Shown piece by piece: positions 35,033 through 47,231 of a DNA stretch of 64,000 nt; positions within the stretch are counted from its first letter, which is position 1; each line of letters starts with the position of its first letter. The position numbers and the translations under genes were made by a program. The stretch is from Phycomyces blakesleeanus NRRL 1555(-) (taxonomy: Eukaryota; Mucoromycota; Mucoromycetes; Mucorales; Phycomycetaceae): assembly GCF_001638985.1 (NCBI RefSeq), contig NW_017265158.1, positions 248,001 to 312,000 on the forward strand. The letters run 5' to 3'. The notes beneath the pieces were generated by a model. That model was not told the DNA's origin. It saw nothing but the letters and a program-made list of their open reading frames with translations, and did no database searches.

Positions 35033-35946
35033 GTTAAAGAAATAAAGTGATTGAAGATGTGTGGGTGTGTGTGAGTGTGTGTTTAAAAAGAGTGTATAGT
35101 AAGAATATTTTTATCAATAAAGATAACAGTAAAGATATGTTTTACGGTATTTCTTTTATATTAATCATATTATTATTGAATGAAATATATTACTATTAAA
35201 CAAGACAGCACTTATAACACATCAATCATATTTTTTATTTTCATGGATAAAGTATAAGAAGATTTTTGGTTAAGCTTTTTGTCTCTTAGAAGAAGTATAA
35301 GCCCATTTGTATGATATAAAGTGAAACATAGTAATACACCTAATTGGTTTTTACTATATCTTAGAAGATATGTAAACTTAGTTAAGTTTTATTGGATTAA
35401 GAATATATAAAACAATTATTACCATCAATTTTTTTACAAAGATGTTTCAAATAATGTTTCATTTATTATTGGTTCTTAAGATTATGTATCTTATTATAAA
35501 GATGTTATAATAACTCATTGAATAAAATAATATACAATTATTAATAGAATATATATTCTATATGTCTTATATTGCCCATCTTTTCCTGTAGTGTTTGTTT
35601 ATATAATATATAAATATGTGATGGATGAATGTAATTTTTAAAGGCTTTTATTATTAATACATATATCTATCTTTCTTTAAAATTATTTATTAAAATACTG
35701 ACTTTACTTTATAGATCAATATCTTGTATTTAATATATTTTTATATACTTAATAACTTTTATTACTATTGATCTTAACATATAGAAAATAATTTATGATC
35801 ATCTTGCTATGACAAAAGTAGCAGTCACATACAACTGAGTTCTAATATCACAAAAATTTTCGGAGTAAGAAAATATCATATTTGATTTAATGATAGTGAT
35901 AAAATTCTGCAACTCTCAACTATATTACTAAATTGAGCATTAACTG
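35033..35946. other. Non-coding right arm of the pogo element
   Basis: A (GT)n-rich tract at 35060-35080 and AT-rich sequence. At 35578-35591 the sequence CTTTTCCTGTAGTG is identical in type to a CACTA right terminus; no matching left terminus is visible nearby. Otherwise nothing supported. Confidence 0.4.
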
Positions 35947-37422
35947 TATAAGTTATTCTTTATTCATAAATAAAAAGTGTCCCTTTTTATAAGAAAACAC
36001 AATCTGCTCTTGTCATTATGTCTTAGTTTCTTAAAGCTTTCTTCCTTTACTATATTTGTTTATTAGAGTGTATTTACTGCTTAATTAATAATATTGTTAC
36101 AATTATGACATCAAGTCATAAATCATACTTCTAGCTCTTAGCTATTCTTTTCTCTTTTATATTAGAGCTTTAGGACTTCCTAATAAACTAGCTCCATATT
36201 GCTCTGACACAGTTTAGTCAGCAGTATGATATAATTATTATAATGATCTTTAAGATATTATCTACAATACTAACTGTAATAATTATTGACCCAATTACTT
36301 AATCGTTTATATATATCTTATATGCTGACAAGATGATAGCTACTATGCTATCCCAATATGAATATGTTTTTATATATGATAAACCCAACATCTGAGTGTC
36401 TGGATTACTACAAAGTATATAGAAAATAATGAATAATAGTCAAATTGATAATAGTTTTGAGTACTAGCAGCAAGTAGCTATCACATCTTTTGTCTTCACT
36501 TTGTCAACTGACCCATTGTATGTTGTATCTATCACAATTGGTATTGACTCCATTACAATTACAGATATGATACTGTTCTTATTACTAGATACAAATATAA
36601 CTTCTGTAATCTGTGCTCCTATAGAATGTTGTTTATTTGGCTTAAAGTAATATTGCTCAAATATATCACTTGACAAATTCCAATTGACATGAAATTTAAT
36701 CTCTTCTACTAGTATTTCTTGCAGTATTGCATTAGTATTTGCAGCTGATCTTGTGGAGTATGTTGTATTTTCCCTGGTATTGATTCCAGCTTCTTTTAAG
36801 ATGTTAATCATCCAGTTGGCTGCTGTTGTTGAATTTATAAGAGTCCGTTTATCTAAGACAATATATTCCAAGAAAAGAGTGTGATCTATTTCTAACTTCT
36901 TTCTAGCCATAGCTGTTCTTTTCACAAACCAATTCAAGATCAAAACTGTGCAGATCTCTGAAGTGCAAATAGTTTCTAACTTTAAGAACTTGGTCTGAGC
37001 CTCTTTTGACTCCCATGCAATCAATGTAACTCCTACTAGTTCTAGTTTTTCATTGTAGTATAGTTTGACATCTCAAAACTATAGTCGGCCCATATTGGAT
37101 CTAAGTTGTCATATTATCACTAAACACAAAAGCATAATGATCTTTCATTATAAATTTGCTAAAGGAAGATTTTTGCTCGGTTTCCAAGACTTCAATAGCT
37201 GTAATACTAGTTGAACATTGCATGTTTCATTGCTGATATTGGGTAATTTAAATGTTGTTCTTTTCTTTGCTTTGAAGAAGTTTTGGATCAGAAAATGATC
37301 TGCCAATAGAATTTTAGTAGGATGTGTAATGCAATATATGGATCCCAAGAATGACCTTGCTGTATTTAGTGTTTGAGATAACTGATATTTTATTGATAAA
37401 AGATATTGTACTATTTGCATTG

Positions 37423-37799
37423 TGTTGTATCCAACATAATCATAGATTCAAATAGAGTGCACAGACAATAAGATAAACACATATTAAAGAAGTGACCAGT
37501 ATCTTTTTCTCACAGTATCATTAAATGAAGAACATACTGACAGCAAGGTCACACAACTTTGTCAACATCACTAATCACTCAAACAAGAGTGTGTATAATA
37601 ACTTAACAATATATCATCTATAATATAAAAAAACAGACATCACATGATATACTTATATCATTACCTCAGATACACACACAATGTCTATATAAACTTACAT
37701 AGCAAATAGCAATAGAAGATCATCTCTCTTTTCATCAATAAACAAAGTTTCACTGTACTTCTTGCCTGCACTTTGTTTTTTTTTAAAAAAAATATAACA
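37423..37799. mobile_element. Solo LTR, family E, in the recombinase gene
   Basis: TGTTGTATCC...TATAACA, 377 bp, flanked by CATTG and CATTA (37418-37422, 37800-37804; one mismatch). Removing it joins ISEEYQL to MQIVQYLL in one frame, which supports the boundaries. Strand polarity was not determined. Confidence 0.75.
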
Positions 37800-40253
37800 C
37801 ATTAGTTGATATTCTTCTGATATAACTTCTGATGTTTGATGTGCACACCACTCAACTCATCTCTTCCATTCACTATCATATATTCTTTGTGTGCTACTTC
37901 TGATGGATTGAGAAAGAAAATTAATATTATCATTGTCTAATACATCTATCTCTTGTTTTTTGCAAATAATATCCATGCCATTAGAGGTCATGCTCAGTTT
38001 ATTGGAATGTATATTGGTGAAGTAATACTCATCTGTAAAAGCATTGGCCACCAAAATTGGGTAGACCAATTTGAGGCCACTAGAATCGCTTTCTTCATCT
38101 TCTGTTTCTGGATTTGTTGCAATACTTTGAAGATCAACTTCTATGGTAGACATAAGTATAGTTCTATCTGTGACTAGTTTTGGTAGAATGTGTCTCGAGT
38201 TTCTGCTTCTGGGTCTGAAAAGAGGCTCCAAAACCTTAGTAGTTTTGTGTTGTGCTATGCTATAAAAGTGTCTATCATTATTTTCCTCTTCTATTGTTAT
38301 TGAATCTGAGAGAACCATGTCCATAGTAAACTCCACTTATAAGTCTGTATTGCTTGTTAACTGAGATAATCTGCTATTATATTGTCTACTCCAGCAATGT
38401 GTCAGTATTATATAATGAGATTGTGGCTTTTGGATATCCAGTATATCTTCAGAGACAATTGCTACAGTATTGCTGACGTGGTTTCTCCTAATTTGTAGAC
38501 ATACTTCAGTGTTGTTATGTTGTCTGAGTATATTATTATGGTAGAGTTTTTGGATTTTCTTGTATGCAGTCATAGTGCAATCAAAATTATCTTCAGCTCT
38601 CTGACATTGATCGAATCTTCTTTTTTGTTTCTTGTCCAATATATGACTGTTTCAATCATCTGGGATGAGACTATCCAGCCCAAGTTGGATGCTTCAATAT
38701 GTATTGTGAGTGTTGGTAGTGATAGTATTGGTTTTCTGATTGCCAACCCATTTGTGGCTTCTGCGTTTTTGACTCACCAGTTCAACTCCTTTTGTGCTTC
38801 CAAAGATAAAGGGCAGCTTGCTTCCCATCTTGTTGATCTCGCTTGAAATGCTTTTGATAAATCTCTCTGTATGTACTGGACGTGAAGCAGTGACTCCCCT
38901 ATTGCTGGAATTATAGCCGTCATTTTTCCTATCAAGCTGGCAATCTATTGGCACGATCTCACTTGTGTGAATGCCTGTTTGACTTGGGCGTTCAAGTTTA
39001 TTATTTTCTTCTTTGGAACGTTGATGTCCATAGCCTTGGTATTAAATTGAAAGCCTAGGAATTCCTGTTTGTACAAAGATATTAATACACTCTTCTGTCA
39101 GTTGATCAGATATTCTAGAGATGTTAGATGTTGGGGTACTCAAGATGAGTGCTGTTCCATCTCTGACTTGGTTTTTGCTAAAATATAAATATTATTCAGG
39201 TAATATACCAGACGTATTTCCTCCTTCTGAAGAGGTTCTATCATATATTGCATGAGCTTTGAGAATACTCTTGTGGCCACACTCATTCCAAATAATAGAG
39301 ACTTGTACTGATAAACTGCAGTCTTATCAATTAAATGAAAAAACTTTAGCTTCTGGCAAAATGAAAAAATAACATCCTTAACTCTCTCTTTATTGTTTGT
39401 CTACTTTTATTTAAGAAACCACTTTTAAAAATTATTGAAATAAGAATATATAACCTTTAAATATTAAGAAAAGTAATTTTTTTGCAAGTTTAATATTTAG
39501 TAATATCACTGCAGGTTTTCTTCATACAGGCTATACAAGTTGGCATAGACATGCAGTATACAAGACATACTGCAACCAGTATTTTCTTCCATTCTTTATG
39601 GATAACCTTGTCTAGCTCCTTAATAGTTCTTGAAGCTGGTACTCTTGCCCTTATTATCCGACCCAAATGAGCTCATAGGTTCTCAATATAACTGAGATCT
39701 GAGCTATTTGGTAGTCATTCTGTTATTGGTACATTATGGATTTCTTCCAGTTCTCAACAAGTTCTGACTTATGACAAGAAGCACTGTCTTCTTAGTAAAT
39801 AAACTTCCTATCATGTCTTTCACTTAGGCAACTGTAAAATGAGAGCAACTTTCTTTTCAAAAAGTTTATATAGCCAAATTGGTCTAGGCTGTTAATAATT
39901 GTTTTTAGTAAGCCTACTCCTCCTGCCTACACACAGCCCCAAACCATTACTGAACCATCTCCAAACTGTATTCTAGACATGATACAATCAGACTTGAACT
40001 TCTCCAGAGGAAAGCGCCAAATTCAAAGGTTTCTATCCTTTGAAAAAACCATAAAGTAGGACTTATTGCTCTAAATCATATGATTTCATCTTGTCAGGAC
40101 TGGATTGTAATTGACACTCAAGCTCAGTATTATGCAATCATAAGGCATTGTCTTATTAAGAATGTTAATAAACAATGACTAGTAGACTAAGCAATAACAA
40201 AGAAGTAGTTGGTAACAAATCACTTAGTAATAACTACTTAGTAAATATTTGGG

Positions 40254-40560
40254 TGTTTCAGCAGTTTTAGATATTTAGATTTTACTTTTGCAGTGATTTA
40301 ATTTATTAAATGATTGGCTCTTACTAATCTAAATTTGAGATATTTTCAATCTATAAACAACTGAGGACTACCCTTAGTTGTTTATAGAATGCAGATTTAG
40401 ATTCTCTACTTTTGCCTATGAATATTTCATAAGAAAATAAAATTAAGAGCAAAAGAAAATACAAAAGCTTTCTACAGTTTTATTTTCATATCAATTATCA
40501 TTGGCCCACTTATTGAGTTACCGCAAAAGTAAAATCTAAACATCTAAAACTGCTGAAACA
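40254..40560. mobile_element. MITE inside the Tc1 element
   Basis: Terminal inverted repeats of about 40 bp: GTGTTTCAGCAGTTTTAGAT at 40254 is matched in reverse at 40541-40560 with few mismatches. Internal inverted repeats around TTGTTTATAG fold back too. No target duplication was identified and it has no coding capacity. Confidence 0.75.
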
Positions 40561-40679
40561 CTCTATTGTCTCTTAGTCATTCACCAATTATATAATATAT
40601 CCTAAAACATATAAATATCCAAATATTCTAACAAATAAACATTATCTTTATCTTCATATTCATTCTATTCATATTCTCT

Positions 40680-41100
40680 TGTGGTGATCCAGACACTTGG
40701 TTGTTGGATTTATTACATCTAAGAACATATTCCTATTATTATAGTAAAACAGCTATCATTACAAGAACAAATGAATAATTTATTTATTTTACTTATAGTA
40801 AATCAATAAGACCAATAATTAATTACAGTAAGTACTGTAATTATGACAGCTCAGTAAGCACTGAGTTAATATGAGGACACTGCAATTAGATTAAATTATA
40901 AACATAGCAGTATCAGCTCTCTAATATCTAAATGAACTCAGACTTAAGAAATTAAGATGTGACTGACAAAGCAGATCGTGTTTTGATATAAAAAGGACAA
41001 CTTTATATTCTTTAATAAAGACAACCTATATACAGTCTCAAAGTATTCTTATATACGTCTCAATCTTTTTACTGTTGATTTTATTCTATAAAACTTCACA
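40680..41100 (+). mobile_element. Solo LTR, family B, inside the Tc1 element
   Basis: 421 bp, TGTGGTGATCC...CTTCACA, perfect 5-bp duplication TCTCT (40675-40679, 41101-41105). Nearly identical to 23652-24073. Confidence 0.94.
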
Positions 41101-42543
41101 TCTCTTATTATGTGACTTTTTGCACATTACAATCTTTGATTGATTTCTTTACAACATTTAGCAAACAACAATCATTTGTTTACATGTGTTCTGGATAGCT
41201 TTGTCTTAAACACAGAATGACAAGAAGACATTCCAATCTTACAAATAGCTTTGCAAATGATATTCTTAGAAATGTACTTGCCAATCATAAGTCTTATAGC
41301 GTTTGTGAGTTCTTTATGTGTGGCATTAGTATCTTTCTTCATTTTGTTTTTAAGCTGGCATATATCTCTCTCATCCGAAATTGATAGACGTTCTTAATAT
41401 TTTTTTGTTAATAGCGTATCATTCTGTTTCCATCTTTGAACTGTGCTATATACAGCTTTTATAAATATGTCTGTCTTCTCTGAAATGACAGTCAATGAAA
41501 TATTATGGAGAGCACCACCAATAATAAGTTTTTTTTTCATAATCTGAAAGCTCTTTTCGCTTCTTAGGAATACTTTTATTGATTTGCTGAGACATTGTGA
41601 GATTTGAATGAGAAAAGTTTTTTTAAAAAACACAACAACTTTGTATTAAAGATGTTCTATTTAGTTGAGTTTAAACTTTTTTCTTTCACTTATTGTATGA
41701 GTCTGTATATTCTTATGCTTAAACGTGAGGAATCGTCTGGATTCCTTGTGTATTGGTATAGAAATTTATGCATCTTTTAGGTATATCTTGGTCATCAAGT
41801 CTCCTGGCTCTATTATGTCTCTCAGGTCAGGTACATCTTCTATCTTGAAGTGGTAACACTGGATAAACTGGTTGATCCTCTTGCAGTTCAGGATTGGTCT
41901 GCATTAGATTGCTTTCCTGACAATAAAAAATTGAGATAGGTAATCCTCATTCTATGTCAGTGATATTTCTATCACATTGAAGACCTTGAATTTCTCTACT
42001 GCCAAATCTACTTCTTTCTGATCTTTGGATGGTAATGACAGTGTTTTGGTTTTCCAAGCAATGGGGGGTGATGTCTATTATATCTGGTAACCTTGTTCCA
42101 CTACCATTATTGGTCATTGTTGGTTGCTGACTTTCTTCCAGACGGATAGAAATCTGTCCAATCGTTCTTCTGGAGGAATTCCATCTGTTAGTATGTTGTA
42201 GTGGTGTTGTGTAACTGAGATTAAGTTTAACGGGTCTTGTGAGACTGATACTGATGTGCTCTGATTTATTTCTGGCAAATTCATTAAATAATCTAGCTGT
42301 AATACTAGATGATCTTTCTTTATTACTGGTTGAGAGGATTGTTATTTGTTGATGGGCTCAGATGAGTGTTGAATTGACGCGTGTTGAGTTTGTTGTGTGT
42401 GAAACTTGGTCCGAAATAAGAATGGAAGAGTATTGAAGAAGAATTAAAAATGTAATTCTGGAGTACAAGTTTGGTGGGAAAGGAAATAATAGAGGGAAAG
42501 ATGAATATAGAAAAGATACAGGGTATTTAGAAGGGCGATTGAA

Positions 42544-42830
42544 TATTCAACTTTACTCAGGACAGTTGAGAATAGAAAAGAAGTAGAAGTGTTAAGATAG
42601 AAGGTGAAGGAAGATATAGAAACACTGTTGATTTCACTCGGGGCAATCCAGACAGGTAAAACAGCAATGCACAAGAAGGTAAAGTAGAAGAAGAAAATAA
42701 AAATACTGCTGATTTCACTCAGGACAATCAAGACAGATAGACAGCAAGGTATGAGAAAGTGAAGTAGAAGAGAAGGTAAGAAGACACTGTTGATTTCACT
42801 CAGAAAAATCACACAGATACAAAGGAACAG
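42544..42830. repeat. About 80-bp tandem repeat, four degenerate units
   Basis: The motif TGTTGATTTCACTC (or close variants) recurs near 42545, 42624, 42704 and 42785, so the period is about 80 bp. Units share a GAAGTAGAAG-rich part. It lies upstream of the DIRS coding region on that element's strand and may be its leader; translated frames here are repeat artefacts. Confidence 0.65.
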
Positions 42831-44640
42831 AAAGAAGAAAAAGGGAAAGAGGATTTTAAACAGAGATGTAAGTCTTTAATGTGATGTATGATTGCTTTCC
42901 TATGGGTCAGACAGAAAGCAATTCAGGGACAGTGATTTTAAGAGAGAGATAACTGATGATGTGTTTTGTTTGTAAAATAAATTTCTTATATACCTTTTGT
43001 AAAATAAAAAATATGAGAATAAAATGTTTAGAGATTGTAGATGTGACTTATAGCATGAGAGGAGATGTTATGTAAAGGCGAGTATATGTCAATTTCAAGA
43101 GAAAGAGTGGGATAATGTTTGTGTTTTTGGTAAAATGTAAAAGGTAAGATGTTAGAATACAATAAAAATAGTAATAAAAGAGTAATAAAGATGAGATACA
43201 AAATGATAAATTAATAGCAGTAATATTGAAAGATAAGTAGTGTAAGCAAAAGGAAACTGAAAACTGGAAAAAGAAATGGGAAGATGTATGTAAAAAGAGC
43301 AAAAGTGCTCTTCAGCAATCTCAGTATAATTATTTTGGTTATAAAAAAAAATGGGAAATTACAAATAAAGTAGAGAGACTGCTTTTTATAGTAATTGTAA
43401 TACACAGCCATAGATTTTGTTCCAAAATTTGATGCTAATTATATGATTTAATTGGTGAAAAACTTTGGGAAACTACTTAGTAAAACTTTATTGAAAAAAT
43501 GCTGATATAATTAGAAATGATAGGACTAATTGCAGTCTGCTAAAATAGCTATTCATTTTTGGTGACTTTCTTTAATAAATTTCTTTATATATCTTTTATC
43601 TTTGTTCTTATAATATTTGCATAGAAGTTTCTTTTTTTTAAGAAGCCTATAATATTGAGCATATTTTTATCTTTACTAAAGTTAATTTCAGATAGTAAGC
43701 AAAGGTATTGTTGTTTATATTCAATATTTTAAAAGTAAAAAGGAGTGAAAAGAGTTGAGTATAAAAAATAAAATTTTTAGAAGACATTTTAGCAAAACCA
43801 TAGTTTAAAGTTATTTTTATTATTTTAGCACCACTTTAAGTTATATCAAGTAGTTTCCCCTGCAAATTCGCATGTAAAACTACTTGGTAGAATTAACAAT
43901 TTTCAGAAAGTAATTAATGATTTTTTGGTGTATAATAAAGAAGGTGTCGAGTTGAGATAAATCCAAGATTACCAAAAAAAATATTAGTAAAACCCAGTCA
44001 AAAATAAAAAATTCTGACAGCTTTTATGAAAATTTATCCATTGGCAAAAATCTCTGGATTCAGACCTTTCTCTCTTGTTCTTACTTTGTTAAACAAACTA
44101 TTAAACTCATATATATATCTTTATAATGCTTATTATCAATGCTGCAGCTGCTGCCTTCCTATTTTTTACAGCAATAAAGTTTCTGGCAGCAAAAGAAAGA
44201 GAGCTATATACAGGCGTTTGGATCTTGCAAAATATGCTGATCCCAGATGTAAAGATGAGTTTTGCTTTACTTTGCAGGAGGTATTTTACTCTTTATAAGT
44301 CTGTTTCTGTGTTATAAGAAACATGAAATAATATATTTTTATATAAGATAAGACGTATGTGTATTGCCATTGAGGTATTCGGGATTGTTTATGGGTTAGT
44401 ATCTCAATAATGGGAAAAGTAGATACTGTGAGAGTGTTATTTATTAAAGAGACAAAATAATATTGTTTATATCTGCTACTATTCAAATCCCTGTAATTCA
44501 AATCCCTGTTGTGTAATGGTTGGTTTACACTGTATGAGTGTGTAGTGTACGTGTGCCTGGTGTGTAACAGTTCCGGAGATTGTTAACTTGCCAGGTTCAT
44601 TAGCAAGAAGGAACCAGTGTTTGGTTGTGGGGTCTGTTCT
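42831..44640. other. Non-coding, with dispersed repeat F copy 1 (43305-43938)
   Basis: 43328-43938 is highly similar to the two halves of 52015-53262, and at 43644 it shows the intact site where copy 2 carries a solo LTR. Its left end has GTGCTCTTCAGC (43305-43316), which is found inverted at the right end of copy 2 (53322-53333), so the repeat probably has terminal inverted repeats. A frame at 44200-44290 (SKRKRAIYRRLDLAKYAD) may be a transposase remnant. No gene is otherwise supported. Confidence 0.5.
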
Positions 44641-46376
44641 TCACTCAATTGTGGTGTGTATACCACAGCCATGAAGCTCCCTTCTACTCTGAGCCTCAGA
44701 CGTTCTGATATATATGATATTTGCATGTCACGCAAGTTTGCTTTTGCTTTTGTACTATATTGATATGCCTTTTCACACCAATATTCTAGTATAGAAACCA
44801 TATGGGGAATGTCATGAAAGAATTTGGCATGTATTGTAAACGATTTGCAGAAACAATTTACAAAAAAAGTAAGTATACACTATTTAATACTCTTATATAA
44901 GTATTTAACAGACTTTTGATTAATATATATATATATATCTTTGTAGACAATGTATATAATCGAATTATTGGTTTTGTAGATGGAACAATGCAAAAGATTG
45001 CTCGCCCTAATGTTAACAATGAGCAAAGACTTGCTTACAATGGATGGAAAGTGAGTGAAATATCTAAATACTTAATTAAAGCATGAATTTATATAGTAAA
45101 GTACTAATATATATTTGTGCTTAATTTGCGGCTTAAATAGCATATTCATTGTCTTAAATATCAGACAATTGTAACACCTGATGGTATAAGCAGCAGCTTT
45201 ATTGGTCCTTTCCCTGGCTCCACTCATGATGTAAAGATATTTGATGACTCTAAAACACTAGAGCGTCTCATCTTTTAACTGGGTGTGATAAGTTCAACAA
45301 ACAGTGTTTACCCACCATATAGTATTTATGGTGACCAGGCATACAGAAGATCACTGTTTGTTTACAAGCCATTCACAATATATGAGATAGAAAAACATCA
45401 TAAGTTATTTGATAAGCTCATTTTTCGTTCGTAAATCCCAAATTTTAACAGATATATTATATGTAGCTAGTTTAAAAGAAATCAATAAGGAAATGTCACA
45501 CACCAGAGTACAGGTGAAAATGGAATTCGGAAAAGTTAGACAGTATTTTAAATACTCTACATACTATTATTCTATGAAAGCCAAAGGAAACATAAAACTA
45601 GCAATGGTTTACATTCTTTTGACTCTTTTTAAAAATATGCACACATGCATAAACGGTTCAGCAACAACCGCAATTTTTGGCTTGGCTTCACCAACAATTA
45701 AAGATTATATTGATAGATTAATGCGCAAACAACATGTGGTGATTCAGACACTCGGATGTTGGATTTATCACATATAAGAACATATTCATATTGGGATAGC
45801 ATAGTAGCTATTATTTTGTTAGTATAAAATTTATATAAACGATTAAGTAATCAGCCCAATAATTATTATAGTTAGTACTGTAGATAATATCTTAAAGATT
45901 GTTAAGATAATTATATTATACTGCTGGGTAAACTGTGTCAGATCGATATGGAGCTAATTTAGTAGGAAGTCCTAAAGCTCTAGTATAAAAGAGAAAAGAA
46001 TAGCTAAGAACTAAAGAAGTACGATTTATGACTTGATGTCATAATTGTAACACTGACACTAGTTAAGCAGTAAATACACTCTAATAGCCAAATATAGTAA
46101 AGGAAGAAAGCCTTAAGAAACTAAGACGTAATGACAAGAGCAGATTGTGTTTTCTTATAAAAAGAGACACTTTTTATTTATGAATAAAGACAACTGATAT
46201 ACAGTCTCAAAGTATTTCTATACGTCTCTATTATTAAATATTTTATTTTTCTATTGTTTTGTACCTGAAATACCACACAACAGTTAAGAGATACTATTGA
46301 TAATATAAGTGCTATTATAAACAATTTGTCTAACTTAGTTCAGTCTTGCGATAATGCTAATAAAGATCCCATATAA
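44641..46376 (+). pseudogene. Harbinger/PIF-type nuclease, split by a solo LTR
   Basis: The N-terminal helical region reads SIETIWGMS-stop-KNLACIVNDLQKQF (about 44790). The DDE_4-type core follows: NRIIGFVDGTMQKIARPN (first D, about 44975), an intron or gap, VTPDGISSSFIGPFPGSTHD (second D, about 45215), YGDQAYRRSLFVYKPF (about 45330) and MSHTRVQVKMEFGKVRQYF (E, about 45495). The frame runs into the LTR at 45735; after the LTR it resumes as QQLRDTIDNISAIINNLSNL and stops at 46376. Several stops and frameshifts are present. Its partner, a Myb-like protein, lies tail to tail at 46433-47231. Confidence 0.82.
45735..46277 (+). mobile_element. Solo LTR, family A
   Basis: 543 bp, TGTGGT...ACCACA, perfect duplication CAACA (45730-45734, 46278-46282). 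Deleting the LTR and one CAACA restores the nuclease frame (MRKQ joined to QLRD). Confidence 0.94.
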
Positions 46377-46432
46377 GAATGAAAGAAATTATTAATTGAA
46401 ATTTCAATAGATATTATATGGTAAGTTTTATT

Positions 46433-47231
46433 GTTGTCTTTCTAATCTCTTCTTGAGAGCAGAAACAGATCTGGCAATTTGTTGTAAAAGTGGAAGAGCA
46501 TTATTATAAAAATTCTCTTGCTTTTTTATATGCAAGAATTGCTCATCAAATTGTTTTTCTTGCTTCTCCAAAATCCCAAGAATCTTTTTTTTATGACATT
46601 GTCAATATTATCATCATTTTTACTGATATGATTCATGTCATTTCCAGTCTTCTCTGTCTCATCAGCTTCAACGTTCTTGTTATCTGTGGAACAGGAACTC
46701 TCTTCATTTTCCCTTATTGTTCTCTTTGGTTCATAAAGAACTGTTTCCAAAGACTCATCTCCTGTTGTCTTGTCCAATTTTTCTTTTGCAAGCTTTGTTG
46801 CATTTTCAACTATCTTTTTTTCTTCATAGTCTTCCTCCTTTAAAAATGTGTTATGTTAATAAATCTATCTTTTTTCTTTTATAGATCTGAGACAATTACT
46901 TCTTTTATTGCCTGGTATATAGCTCTACCAAGTGCTGTCTCCATCATCAAAGAAATTTGAGCCTCTCTCTCATCTTCTGAAAGTCATAGTGCTGGCTGGT
47001 GTTTATGAAAGAGTTCTTTCTTTTTGTTTTGAACACACGTTTTCTTAACCCATTTTGTTTATTAGAATGGACAGCATTAACAGCGTCAATAATGCTATTC
47101 CATACACTTTTCTTGCTTTTATGAGGCTGTGAATAAGAATGATATTCATAATAAGCCTGCATCAATACCAGCTCTCTTTCAGTGTCCCATTTCCCCCAAC
47201 TTGAAACTTTGAGTAACATAAATTTTATCAA
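46433..47231 (-). pseudogene. Myb/SANT-like DNA-binding protein of the Harbinger element
   Basis: The N-terminal part (47231-46947) has the Trp-spaced Myb-like pattern (WGKWDTERELVLMQAYYEYH ... KKSVWNSIIDAVN). After an intron (about 46940-46840) an acidic, Lys/Glu-rich segment follows (EEDYEEKKIVENATKLAKEK), and a C-terminal helical tail reads LHIKKQENFYNNALPLLQQI and ends near 46433. A one-base frame change in the AAAAAA run near 46588 separates the last two parts. Harbinger elements need such a protein together with the nuclease. It may have been functional until recently: no stop is seen in the Myb part. Confidence 0.65.

Larger units (their letters stand above)
29206..35946 (-). mobile_element. 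pogo-type DNA transposon nested in an LTR
   Basis: The insertion duplicates TA (29204-29205 and 35947-35948); removing it and one TA restores the LTR sequence exactly. The termini are inverted: CAGTCATAGCTTGATTTA on the left, and the right end read inward is CAGTTAATGCTCAATTTA. Several GATTTAGTGATA-type subterminal repeats lie near both ends (29223-29320, 35885-35905). It carries a pogo/Tigger-type transposase (33457-35032) and a second unrelated transposase (30009-32039), so another element may be nested inside. Confidence 0.88.
29127..36412 (-). mobile_element. Solo LTR, family A, split by a pogo element
   Basis: 29127-29205 and 35947-36412 together rebuild one family-A LTR (compare 2924-3466). 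The outer duplication AAGTA (29122-29126, 36413-36417) is perfect. The intervening 6.7 kb is a later insertion at a TA. Confidence 0.92.
39319..41705 (-). mobile_element. Tc1/mariner element in the DIRS RT gene
   Basis: Ends are inverted (CAGTCTTATCAATTAAATG on the left; CAGACTCATACAATAAG reading inward from the right). The flanks are TA on the right (41706-41707) and TG on the left (39317-39318), probably a mutated TA. Transposase remnants on the minus strand: helix-turn-helix part at about 41595-41390 (YEKKLIIGGALHNIS, VQRWKQNDTLLTKKY) and the C-terminal part at about 39720-39520 (LRT-stop-AHLGRIIRARVPASRTIKEL). Without the inserted MITE and LTR it is about 1.65 kb, a normal Tc1 size. Confidence 0.82.
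36464..42330 (-). pseudogene. DIRS polyprotein region: RT, RNase H and tyrosine recombinase
   Basis: RT N-terminal part: SPPIAWKTKTLSLPSKDQ and IYLKDA (about 41780). After the Tc1 insertion: VYQYKSLLFGMSVATRVF and VYYLNNIYILAKTKSEM (39196-39191 encode the NN of YLNN; DIRS enzymes have YLDD). RNase H-type segment: IYSDNITTLKYVYKLGE (about 38520), then HIAGVDNIIADYLSQL. Recombinase: SSTQRIYDSEWKR with a TGA where Trp is expected, IVQYLLSIKYQLSQTL, then TTYSTRSAANTNAILQEI, the W.LSSD.FEQYY region with the likely nucleophile Tyr (about 36660), ending at 36464. Stops are numerous. Loss of the RT aspartates means no activity. Confidence 0.83.
36418..42390 (-). mobile_element. DIRS-like tyrosine-recombinase retrotransposon, invaded by other elements
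   Basis: The coding order on the minus strand is reverse transcriptase (42330-41706, continued 39318-about 38700), RNase H (about 38700-38340) and tyrosine recombinase (38336-36464), as in DIRS elements. A Tc1 element (39319-41705) and a solo LTR (37423-37799) interrupt it; removing each with its duplication rejoins the reading frame. The exact ends are not defined and no inverted termini were located. Confidence 0.82.

Noticed and set aside
42444..42812. 122-codon minus-strand frame with repeated SEINSV
   Set aside because: It is a translation of a degenerate ~80-bp tandem repeat, with no independent coding evidence.
42544..42830. Tandem units considered as a CRISPR array
   Set aside because: Units are degenerate throughout with no conserved repeat/variable spacer pattern, and the genome is eukaryotic.
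46490..46843. Plus-strand hydrophobic frame of 117 codons
   Set aside because: Antisense of the acidic/Lys-rich part of the Myb-like gene.
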